Below are positions 52,233 to 58,992 of a stretch of DNA of 64,000 nucleotides, one piece after another. The number at the start of each line of letters is the position of its first letter. Position 1 is the first letter of the stretch. Below the pieces are notes generated by a model. The model was not told the DNA's origin and ran no database searches. It saw only the letters and a list, made by a program, of their open reading frames with translations. The position numbers and the translations under genes were made by a program. The stretch is from UBA11606 sp039188975 (GTDB lineage Bacteria > Actinomycetota > Acidimicrobiia > Acidimicrobiales > Aldehydirespiratoraceae), in assembly GCA_039188975.1 (NCBI GenBank), contig JBCCYT010000002.1, positions 14,326 to 78,325 of the forward strand. Direction: 5' to 3'.

Positions 52233-53033
52233 TCAGGCCGGTGCCGGTGGGTCGCTTGGTGGCCCGGCGAAGAGCTGCGCCATCGACAGCCAATCGTGAG
52301 CCAGCGAACCCTCGACGGCAAGGTCAACATCGGCGATGTTTCGTCGCTGGGCGGTGACCAGGCAGAAGTCCAACGCGGTACCGGTCACCGATGAGGCAGC
52401 GTCGTCGGGGCCCCAAACCCAATGCGCGCCGGATGGCGCGGTCAGTTCGACTCGGACCTCGCCGGAGGGGACGTCGAGGCCACGGTTGATGTACGTCCAG
52501 CCCCGGGTGATCACGCCAAGTTGCGCGATGTGACGCAGCCGGTCGGTCGGCTCGCGGGAAGCGCCCACGGTGTCGCAGATGTCTTGCCCGTGAGCCCAGG
52601 CTTCCATCAACCGAGCGGTGAGGAATGACTTCGCCCCCATCGACGGGCCGTACCACTCGATGCGGGCGTCCTCGGCGCACTCGCTCGCCGCGGCGGCGAG
52701 CGCCGCTCGGTGGATGCGCCAGTGATCGAGCAGCGTCACAGGATCCATGGCTCGGCCCGCACCGAGGGTGGCGGTGTCGGCCGCGTCGGGATCGGCGAAC
52801 GCCTCCGCGATGAACGTCTCTCGATGGATGACAAAGCCTGGCGGGTCGACGATCGCCAGCGTGGCCGTCTCGTCGAAGAACGCGAGATGGGTGATCTGAT
52901 CGCGAATCGCCCAACCCGGTGACGGCGTTGTGAGTTCCCAGTCGGCCTCGGGCAGCGATGCGACCACCACGTCGAGCGCATCGTGCTCAGCAACCAGGTC
53001 GGCCGTCACCGATGCGACGGTGGGCTTCATCAT
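52233..53033 (-). CDS. TIGR03084/MDMPI-type (DinB-like) metal-binding protein
   Basis: A 266-residue protein with an N-terminal DinB-like four-helix bundle: LVAEHDALDVVVASLP, PGWAIRDQITHLAFFDETAT, and KSFLTARLMEAWAHGQDICD, which carry the typical triad of histidines (H in EHD, THLAF and AWAHGQD). The C-terminal ~80 residues form an SCP2-like beta domain. The family (maleylpyruvate isomerase-like, TIGR03084) depends on mycothiol or has unknown function. ATG 53033 overlaps the hydratase stop (ATGA), so the two are one operon. Confidence 0.85.
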   Translation of the reverse strand: MMKPTVASVTADLVAEHDALDVVVASLPEADWELTTPSPGWAIRDQITHLAFFDETATLAIVDPPGFVIHRETFIAEAFADPDAADTATLGAGRAMDPVTLLDHWRIHRAALAAAASECAEDARIEWYGPSMGAKSFLTARLMEAWAHGQDICDTVGASREPTDRLRHIAQLGVITRGWTYINRGLDVPSGEVRVELTAPSGAHWVWGPDDAASSVTGTALDFCLVTAQRRNIADVDLAVEGSLAHDWLSMAQLFAGPPSDPPAPA

Positions 53034-53734
53034 CAGGCGACGGCGGCTCGGGCCGCCGCGATCTGGCTGTCCATCGTTGCGAGGGTGCTGCCCCGGAACG
53101 CGCCGACGCTGCCGGCGTACGCCTTCGGATCGAGGCTCGTCGCGAGCTCAGTAGCAACCGCGATCGCTCGGTCGAGGAGCTGGTCGTCCTCGACAACTTC
53201 GTCGAGAAAGCCGACATCGACCGCATCGGCAGGGGAGGTGACACGTGCATTCATGATCGCCCGTTGCATGTGGCGTTTACTGAGGCGAGCTTCGGCGATC
53301 GTCAACGCCCAGTCGGGCAGCACCATCTTGATTGCGACCTCGTTCAACCCGACTTTCGCAGGTGCGTTGGTCCCGATGCGAACGTCGCATCCGAGCAGCA
53401 TCAGCGCGCCTGCGGCAAGCGCATGACCCGAAGACGCGGCGACAACCGGTACGGAACAGCCGTACAGGGTCCGTACCAACTCGCCGCCGTTTGCGACCAG
53501 GTTGACGACGGCAGGGAAGTCGTCGGCCATCATCACCCCGAGGTCGAACCCTGCCGAGAACACGCCCGGTCGCCCGTGCAGGACGACCGCACGGATCGAC
53601 TCATCGGCTTCGGCTTCGGACAGGGCCGCCACCAGCGCGGCGATCAGCTCGAACGACAAGGCATTGGCCTTGCCGTCGTCGAGATGGAGGACCATGACCT
53701 GGTCGCGGCGGTCGATCGTGAGCGCATCAGACAT
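53033..53734 (-). CDS. Enoyl-CoA hydratase/isomerase family protein
   Basis: A 233-residue crotonase-fold protein. VMVLHLDDGKANALSFELIA is the N-terminal strand-loop, PGVFSAGFDLGVMM the first oxyanion-hole region, and AASSGHALAAGALMLLGCDV the second. Around residues 110-140 (VGLNEVAIKMVLPDWALTI) the usual catalytic glutamates are partly replaced: E in LNEVAI is present but the second position is not obvious. It may therefore be an isomerase or hydrolase rather than a classical hydratase. The ATG follows TAGCGT by six bases. It is coupled to the MDMPI-like gene. Confidence 0.82.
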   Translation of the reverse strand: MSDALTIDRRDQVMVLHLDDGKANALSFELIAALVAALSEAEADESIRAVVLHGRPGVFSAGFDLGVMMADDFPAVVNLVANGGELVRTLYGCSVPVVAASSGHALAAGALMLLGCDVRIGTNAPAKVGLNEVAIKMVLPDWALTIAEARLSKRHMQRAIMNARVTSPADAVDVGFLDEVVEDDQLLDRAIAVATELATSLDPKAYAGSVGAFRGSTLATMDSQIAAARAAVA

Positions 53735-53740
53735 GGTCGC

Positions 53741-53746
53741 ACGCTA
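53741..53746 (-). promoter_or_regulatory. Leaderless-type -10 element of the enoyl-CoA hydratase operon
   Basis: On the minus strand TAGCGT is followed by six bases and ATG 53734. Confidence 0.55.
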
Positions 53747-53783
53747 GGGCAGCGCTGGGGTCAGGACCGCTTTCGATGGCGGT

Positions 53784-54743
53784 TCAGACGTCGCGCTCGC
53801 CGGTGGTCAGCGGACTGGTCGGCATCTCTCCGGTCTTGGGTGCCCCCACCTTGCCGAGCTCGTGCTCCTCGACGGTGATCGGCGGGTAGTGCGGTTCGCC
53901 ATCGCCGACGAAGTCGATCAGCGGTTCCACCACGACGTCGAGGTCGGGATAGTGGAACCAGGCCGATGTTCGGCGGACGGGGTCGGCGCCGAGTTGCATC
54001 GGGACGACTCGGTGCAGGGTCGATGGCCACGCATCGTTGGTCCAGATCGCCAGGAGGTCGCCGACGTTCATCAACAGATTGCCGGGCGCAGGGATGACGT
54101 CGATCCACGTCCCGTCCGGCGCGACGATCTGCAGACCGCGTACCGGTTCGGTCGCCAGCAGGGTGAAGCTCGTGTAATCGGTGTGGGCCCCCATGCGCAT
54201 CTGTCCGTTCAGAAGCTGCTCACCGCCCCCCGGTCCGGGCCGGTAGTCGATGCACGCAAGCATGTCGGGTCCTGCGCCGCATCGCCCGACCAGGTCGATC
54301 CCGAGCGTCTGCCCGAGGCCATCATCGAGGCGGGCACCCAGCGCTCTGAACCCGGCAAACGCATCGAGCGCAGCGTCTCGGAATCCCGGCACCTCGTCAT
54401 CGGGCCACGGCGTTGCCTGGAGCAACGGATGAGTGGTTCTCCGGGGATCGGGTCCGGCGTTGAAACTCTCGAAGACATCGGCCGGGGAGTCCTCCCCGAG
54501 GCTGTAGGCGAGTGCTTCGCTGCCCCGCGCTCGATAGCCGCGGTTCGCGAGAGGGTCGGGATGTTCGTAGCGCGCCTTTGTCCCCGGCGGGAGTGCGAAG
54601 AACTGTTCCGCCGCCTGGCGGTGGCGGTCGATCAACGCCGGGTCGAGCCCGTGGTTGGTCAGCTCCGCAAAGCCGAAGGTCGAGAGTGATTCCACCAGTG
54701 CGCTCAGCCAATCGGACGCATCGAGGTCGACCACCGGCAGCAT
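53784..54743 (-). CDS. 2-oxoglutarate/Fe(II)-dependent oxygenase, isopenicillin-N-synthase-like
   Basis: A 319-residue IPNS-like oxygenase. The N-terminal DIOX_N domain (LPVVDLDASDW, FGFAELTNHGLDPALIDRH) precedes the jelly-roll core with iron ligands in MGAHTDYTSFTLL (H and D) and STLHRVV (H), and the oxoglutarate-binding RRTSAWFH (R-x-S). It would hydroxylate or desaturate a small molecule with O2 and oxoglutarate. The ATG at 54743 is preceded by TACGCT and six bases, which resolves the start against an in-frame GTG at 54776. Substrate unknown; it stands alone. Confidence 0.88.
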   Translation of the reverse strand: MLPVVDLDASDWLSALVESLSTFGFAELTNHGLDPALIDRHRQAAEQFFALPPGTKARYEHPDPLANRGYRARGSEALAYSLGEDSPADVFESFNAGPDPRRTTHPLLQATPWPDDEVPGFRDAALDAFAGFRALGARLDDGLGQTLGIDLVGRCGAGPDMLACIDYRPGPGGGEQLLNGQMRMGAHTDYTSFTLLATEPVRGLQIVAPDGTWIDVIPAPGNLLMNVGDLLAIWTNDAWPSTLHRVVPMQLGADPVRRTSAWFHYPDLDVVVEPLIDFVGDGEPHYPPITVEEHELGKVGAPKTGEMPTSPLTTGERDV

Positions 54744-54749
54744 CCCCGC

Positions 54750-54755
54750 AGCGTA
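54750..54755 (-). promoter_or_regulatory. Leaderless-type -10 element of the 2OG-Fe(II) oxygenase gene
   Basis: On the minus strand TACGCT is followed by six bases and ATG 54743. Confidence 0.55.
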
Positions 54756-54844
54756 GACGAGACCGGTGGTCCTCACGGAAGACTGTCACTCCGTCACGAT
54801 CTGTGGTCGAGTGTTGTCCGGTGATTCGTGCCAGACTTCACGAG

Positions 54845-56221
54845 ATGGATCGAGCGACCGAGCGACGTCTCTCCCTCTACGTCCAGCATCAGCGCGTCGC
54901 CGGCGCACTGTTTTGGATGCCGGTCGTCGTGCTGTACCTCATCGAACGGGTGGGCTTGGCCCAGGCGCTGCAGATCCAGGCGGTCTATTACGTCGCCGTC
55001 GTCGCATTCGAGGTGCCGTCGGGATGGGCGAGCGACCGGCTCAGCCGAGCGGGGACGATGCGGCTCGCGGCCGTTGCGTGGGTGGTCGCCCACAGCTTGT
55101 TTCTCCTCGGCGAAACGCCGTCGCTCATCGCTGCGCAGGTGCTCCTGGCGTTCGGCTACGCCTGCCTGTCCGGCACCGATGTGACCTGGCATTTCGACAC
55201 GCTCGAGTCGCTCGGTCGGGCCGACGAGTTCGAGGAGCGCGAAGCGAGAAGTCGTCAGGGGATGTTGCTGGTCACTGCGGGCACGGCGCTCACCGGTGGC
55301 GCGCTCGCCGTCGTCGACCTCCGGCTTCCCTTCGTTGCTGCGCTCCTCGCTGCGGTTGGGCAGCTGCTGGTGGCGTTGCGGCTGCCCGAACCGGTGCGGG
55401 GCGAACGGGGCGGCAGGTTCGCCCGAGACCTCGCAGCCACGGTTCGCTCGGTGCGGGATCCGGTGCTGGGCTGGCTTGCCGTGTTCGTGATCGGTCAGGT
55501 GATCGTGGTCCACATCGCGGCGGAGTTCACCGGCCCCTATCTCGTGGATGCCTTGGATCGTCCATTCGACGACCCGGCGGCTGCGGCCGGGTTGACCGGC
55601 GTGGTCGCGGCCTTGGTTGCCGTCGTCGGTTCCTTCGTGGTCCGCGGGGTCGTCCCTGTGGTGACTCGATACGGGCTACGGGCGATGTTGGTCGTGGCGG
55701 CTGCGGTGCCGGTCGTGGTGGTGGTCGCCATGGCCGCGCAGACCGCGGTGTGGTTGCTGCCCCTTCTCGCATTGCGAGGGGTGCAGGCAGGGGTTGGCTC
55801 GGTCGTGTCGCCGGCGATCGTCGGTGGTCGTCTTGCGCAGCATCACCGTGCGACGTTCCTCTCCTTGACGAGTCTGGGTGGCCGGCTCGGCCACGTTGGT
55901 GTCTTGACGGCGATCGGCGCAGCGGCGAGCGATTCGGTCACCGATGCACTCCGGTTCGGGGCGTTCGTGGCCGTGGGGCTGTTTGTCGCGACCCTGGTCG
56001 GACTCGTGCTGGTGCCCTCGTTCCCGTCCGGCACGATCCACGACCATGATCACGATCACGCCGAGATTGCGCACGAACATGCGCATGTGCACGGCGACGG
56101 ACATCATGACCACGAGCACGACCCGCCGTTTCGTGGCCGCCATGCCCATGCCCACCGTCACCGGGCGGTCCGTCATCGGCACCCGCACACCAGCGACGTC
56201 CACCACGGCCATCGGCACTGA
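54845..56221 (+). CDS. MFS transporter with a histidine-rich C-terminal tail
   Basis: A 458-residue major facilitator protein with about 12 membrane segments; EVPSGWASDRLSRAGTMRLA is the characteristic loop 2-3 motif. From about residue 398 a hydrophilic tail of 60 residues contains 23 histidines in two blocks: HDHDHDHAEIAHEHAHVHG (with acidic residues) and an Arg/His block ending HHGHRH. Such tails bind or sense Zn, Ni, Co or Cu. The gene is divergent from the oxygenase and convergent with the siderophore lipoprotein gene. The function may be metal or metallophore transport; the tail could also act as a metal buffer. ATG 54845 was taken; GTG 54821 is an in-frame alternative. Confidence 0.82.
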   Translation: MDRATERRLSLYVQHQRVAGALFWMPVVVLYLIERVGLAQALQIQAVYYVAVVAFEVPSGWASDRLSRAGTMRLAAVAWVVAHSLFLLGETPSLIAAQVLLAFGYACLSGTDVTWHFDTLESLGRADEFEEREARSRQGMLLVTAGTALTGGALAVVDLRLPFVAALLAAVGQLLVALRLPEPVRGERGGRFARDLAATVRSVRDPVLGWLAVFVIGQVIVVHIAAEFTGPYLVDALDRPFDDPAAAAGLTGVVAALVAVVGSFVVRGVVPVVTRYGLRAMLVVAAAVPVVVVVAMAAQTAVWLLPLLALRGVQAGVGSVVSPAIVGGRLAQHHRATFLSLTSLGGRLGHVGVLTAIGAAASDSVTDALRFGAFVAVGLFVATLVGLVLVPSFPSGTIHDHDHDHAEIAHEHAHVHGDGHHDHEHDPPFRGRHAHAHRHRAVRHRHPHTSDVHHGHRH

Positions 56222-56224
56222 CGC

Positions 56225-57376
56225 CTAGCCGATCGCAGCGATGGCCCGCTCGAGATCGTCGAAGAAGAGGTAGTGGGTGAGGGGTCCCGCATTGCGCGCC
56301 AGGTTGTTGGTGACAAAGACGACGTTGCCGTTGGCAATGGCCGGCATCGACGCCCACACCGGATCGGCGAGGAACGCCTCGCGTGTCGGGGTGAGGTCGC
56401 CCTCACCCTCGAGGACCACGATTGCGGTGTCGGCCTCGATCTGGCCAGCGAGTTCTTTCGAAAAGCCGATGATGCCGTCGACGGCATCGTCAGCCGAGAA
56501 GACACCGAGACCGTCTACAGGGTCCCACAGGTCGATGCCAGCATCGGTGAGCGCCTCCCCGATGACCCCACCGGGCACGAGGATGAAGGGGTTGTCGTCG
56601 AATGGAGTCACCACAGCGACGCGCTGACCGGCGAAGAACGAGCCGACCTCGGAGCTCGCAAGCGTGCGGAGCCGGCTGCGATAGTCGACGAGTGCGGCCT
56701 CGGCCTCGTCGGGCCGGCCGACCGCGTCTCCAACGGCGAGAAGGATCTCTTGCCAGTCCGCACTCGAATCGATGCCTGCGACATTGATTTGGCCCTCGAG
56801 CTGGTCGTGGATGGTGTTGCCGAACCCGCTGAACACCAGCACGAGGTCGGGGTCGGTGCCCACGATGGTCTCGATGTCGGGGGCGAAGACGCTTCCGAAG
56901 ACGGGGACGTCGCGTTCGAGAATCCCAAGTCCGTAATCATCGCCGGCTGGGTCAGGGGCGCCGCCGAACCAGTCGAGTCGGCCCGATGGTGTGATGCCGA
57001 GGGCGATGACCGCCTCGCCGAAGATCTCCGATGCAGCGATGAAGATGTTGTCCGGGGCGGCGTCCTGGGTGAACGAGCCGAGCGCGTGATACACGAGGCG
57101 CGGATAGGAGACCGGTGGTGACGCCGCAGTCGGTTCTTCTGCCTCGGACGGCGCCGCCTCCGCCGGCCGAGCGTCGCTGTCGATCGTCGGCTCGTCGGTC
57201 GCGGGTTGTGTCGAGTCAGCGGGGGTCGTGGCGTCGCTCGTGGTGGCGCTGGCCTGCGGGGCCCCTTCACTCAGGTCGTCAGCGGCCGGGCCGGCTTCGT
57301 CGCCACTGCATGCGGCAGCGAGGATGGCGATGCCGAGGAGGGCGGCGTTGAGGGAGCGAATGGCTGACCGGTGCAT
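56225..57376 (-). CDS. Iron-siderophore ABC transporter substrate-binding lipoprotein
   Basis: A 383-residue periplasmic-binding-type (FepB/FhuD-like) lipoprotein. The signal ends in the lipobox LAAAC (Cys at residue 23); a Thr/Ala/Asp/Pro-rich linker runs to about residue 90. The TroA/FecB-type domain then shows IFIAASEIFGEAVIALGITP, FAPDIETIVGTDPDLVLVFS and late AIVVLEGEGDLTPTREAFLA. It captures a ferric siderophore. It is 21 bases downstream of the siderophore-interacting protein gene on the same strand. The membrane permease and ATPase genes of the importer are not next to it. Confidence 0.88.
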   Translation of the reverse strand: MHRSAIRSLNAALLGIAILAAACSGDEAGPAADDLSEGAPQASATTSDATTPADSTQPATDEPTIDSDARPAEAAPSEAEEPTAASPPVSYPRLVYHALGSFTQDAAPDNIFIAASEIFGEAVIALGITPSGRLDWFGGAPDPAGDDYGLGILERDVPVFGSVFAPDIETIVGTDPDLVLVFSGFGNTIHDQLEGQINVAGIDSSADWQEILLAVGDAVGRPDEAEAALVDYRSRLRTLASSEVGSFFAGQRVAVVTPFDDNPFILVPGGVIGEALTDAGIDLWDPVDGLGVFSADDAVDGIIGFSKELAGQIEADTAIVVLEGEGDLTPTREAFLADPVWASMPAIANGNVVFVTNNLARNAGPLTHYLFFDDLERAIAAIG

Positions 57377-57397
57377 GGAGTACTCACTGTCGTCGGG

Positions 57398-58114
57398 CTA
57401 CATGCCGCGACGGCCGGGGGTCCAGTGTGCATGGGTGCCGATCTGTCGACGACGGATCCCTTGCTCGCTGAGGATCGTGCGGACCGCACGTATCGATCGC
57501 ATCTCGCCGGTGAGGTACACCTGAGCATCGCTCGGAAGTGCACCGAGCGCGCTGACGGCGTCGGCCAAGCCGGTGCTGATCGAGTCTGCGTCGCTCGCCT
57601 CGATCCAGTCGATGGCGGTTGGATGTGAACTGTCGAACTGCGCGCGGTCGGGATTCGGTGTCGCCACGATGGCCGTGACGGATGTGTCGGCCGGCAGCGC
57701 GTCTCGCATTGCTCCCATCGAGGCGAGACTGGTGCGATCTCCGATGAGAACGTACGCATGATGATCGGGTTCGAGGACCGGACTTCCCCCGGGACCCATG
57801 AAGGTGAAGGAATCGCCGGGCGACAACCCCTCGAGCCAGTCGATGCCGGGTCCGCCGGCGTCGTGGCGGGTCAGGAGGAACTCGAGGGACCCGTCATCGT
57901 GCTGGCGGCGGATCGTGTAGTGGCGCCATCGATCCTTCAGCGTTTTTCCTTCCGGGTCGACAATGGTGGCGACCGCCATTCCCGGCTTCCAACGCAGATC
58001 GCGTGCTCGGGGTGAAAAGACGATGCGGCGAAGCCCATCACCGAAATCGGCCACCGATTCGACCGTGCCGAGATTCTTGCGGGTGTTCTGGCGGATGACG
58101 TGGCCGGCTCCCAT
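57398..58114 (-). CDS. Siderophore-interacting protein (FAD-dependent ferric-siderophore reductase)
   Basis: A 238-residue SIP-family protein (FAD-binding 9), which reduces Fe(III)-siderophore to release iron. Features: FAD-binding KDRWRHYTIRRQHDDGSLEF (the R-x-Y-T-I-R core), GDSFTFMGPGG, ILIGDRTSLAS-type strand (YVLIGDRTSLASMGAM) and the C-terminal THAHWTPGRRGM, typical of the YWTxG/HW ending. ATG 58114 is chosen for its GGGGAGG ribosome site five bases upstream; an in-frame ATG at 58129 lacks this. A DtxR/IdeR-like box precedes it. It forms an operon with the binding lipoprotein. Confidence 0.9.
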   Translation of the reverse strand: MGAGHVIRQNTRKNLGTVESVADFGDGLRRIVFSPRARDLRWKPGMAVATIVDPEGKTLKDRWRHYTIRRQHDDGSLEFLLTRHDAGGPGIDWLEGLSPGDSFTFMGPGGSPVLEPDHHAYVLIGDRTSLASMGAMRDALPADTSVTAIVATPNPDRAQFDSSHPTAIDWIEASDADSISTGLADAVSALGALPSDAQVYLTGEMRSIRAVRTILSEQGIRRRQIGTHAHWTPGRRGM

Positions 58115-58155
58115 GTGAGTCCTCCCCATCGGTCGGCGATCGTTGCGGGACGAGA

Positions 58156-58175
58156 GTGTTAGGTATGCCTATCAC
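58156..58175. promoter_or_regulatory. DtxR/IdeR-like iron box upstream of the siderophore operon
   Basis: GTG-T-TAGG-TATG-CCTA-T-CAC is an almost perfect 20-base palindrome (two mismatched pairs). Its TTAGGT...CTA elements agree at about 12 of 19 positions with the DtxR/IdeR consensus TTAGGTTAGGCTAACCTAA. It lies 42-61 bases before the SIP start codon. Iron-dependent repression of both siderophore genes is expected. Confidence 0.6.
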
Positions 58176-58188
58176 ACCTGCCGAGGTC

Positions 58189-58992
58189 TCAACTGAACGC
58201 AGCCCGCAGGGTGCTGACCTGGTCGCAAACCTGATCGCGGAGTTCGCTTTCCTCGATCTCGATGCCGTTGTCGATCAGGGTCGGCGTGAGGTCGTCGTCG
58301 GCCTTGAACGCCACGATCAGTTCTGCGGCTGCGAACACGGCATGATTGACACCGCCGTCGGCGCGCGCTTCGGGATCGTGATGGCGAGCAACCGCCATGG
58401 TGAGGGTGGCGGGCAGCCCGAGGTCTTCGAGGATGCGAGCGCCAAGCGACGGGTGGTCGATACCGAAACGGTCGGTCTCGGCCGCAAGCACTGTTGCAAC
58501 GTCAGGCGGGTCGGCTTCGTTGGTCGTCGCAGAGAGTGCAGCCCAGGCGTCCGGCGCAGAGACCGCGATGGCGAGGTGGCCGATGTCGGCGAGGAGACCG
58601 GCGCAGAAGGCGGTGCCCGAATCGGCCCTGGTCGCAGGGGCCAGCGACGCAGCGATGGCCCCGATGTGAAGACAGTCGTCCCACCAGTCCGGGGCGAGAC
58701 CGAGATCGTCGCTCAAGATGGCGTCCACGGCGAGGGCAAGGACGAGCGCGCGCACCGATGTCTGCCCCACCGTCATGACTGCGGCCGGAAGGTCGAGCAC
58801 CGCATCACGTCGTCCGTAGAACGGCGAGTTCGCCAGGGTGAGGAGCCGGGCTGCGAGCACGGGCTCGGTTGCGATTCGCTGGCCGACGTTTCGAATGTCG
58901 ACGTCGGGATCGTCGAGCATCTGCAGCATGTCCGTCACCGTCGTTTGGCGGAGGGGAAGATCGAGCTCGTGGGCTCGGAGGCGGTGACTCAT
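58189..58992 (-). CDS. HDOD-domain protein
   Basis: A 267-residue protein consisting of one HDOD domain, a metal-binding-site-degenerate relative of HD phosphohydrolases involved in signalling. Features: LPLRQTTVTDMLQMLDDPDV, EPVLAARLLTLANSPFYGRR (the characteristic ANSxxYG), AVMTVGQTSVRALVLALAVD and, near the end, AVARHHDPEA. Its ATG overlaps the stop of the GGDEF-EAL gene (ATGA at 58989-58992), so it is produced in fixed proportion with a c-di-GMP enzyme. It is likely a scaffold or partner in that signalling path. Confidence 0.88.
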   Translation of the reverse strand: MSHRLRAHELDLPLRQTTVTDMLQMLDDPDVDIRNVGQRIATEPVLAARLLTLANSPFYGRRDAVLDLPAAVMTVGQTSVRALVLALAVDAILSDDLGLAPDWWDDCLHIGAIAASLAPATRADSGTAFCAGLLADIGHLAIAVSAPDAWAALSATTNEADPPDVATVLAAETDRFGIDHPSLGARILEDLGLPATLTMAVARHHDPEARADGGVNHAVFAAAELIVAFKADDDLTPTLIDNGIEIEESELRDQVCDQVSTLRAAFS

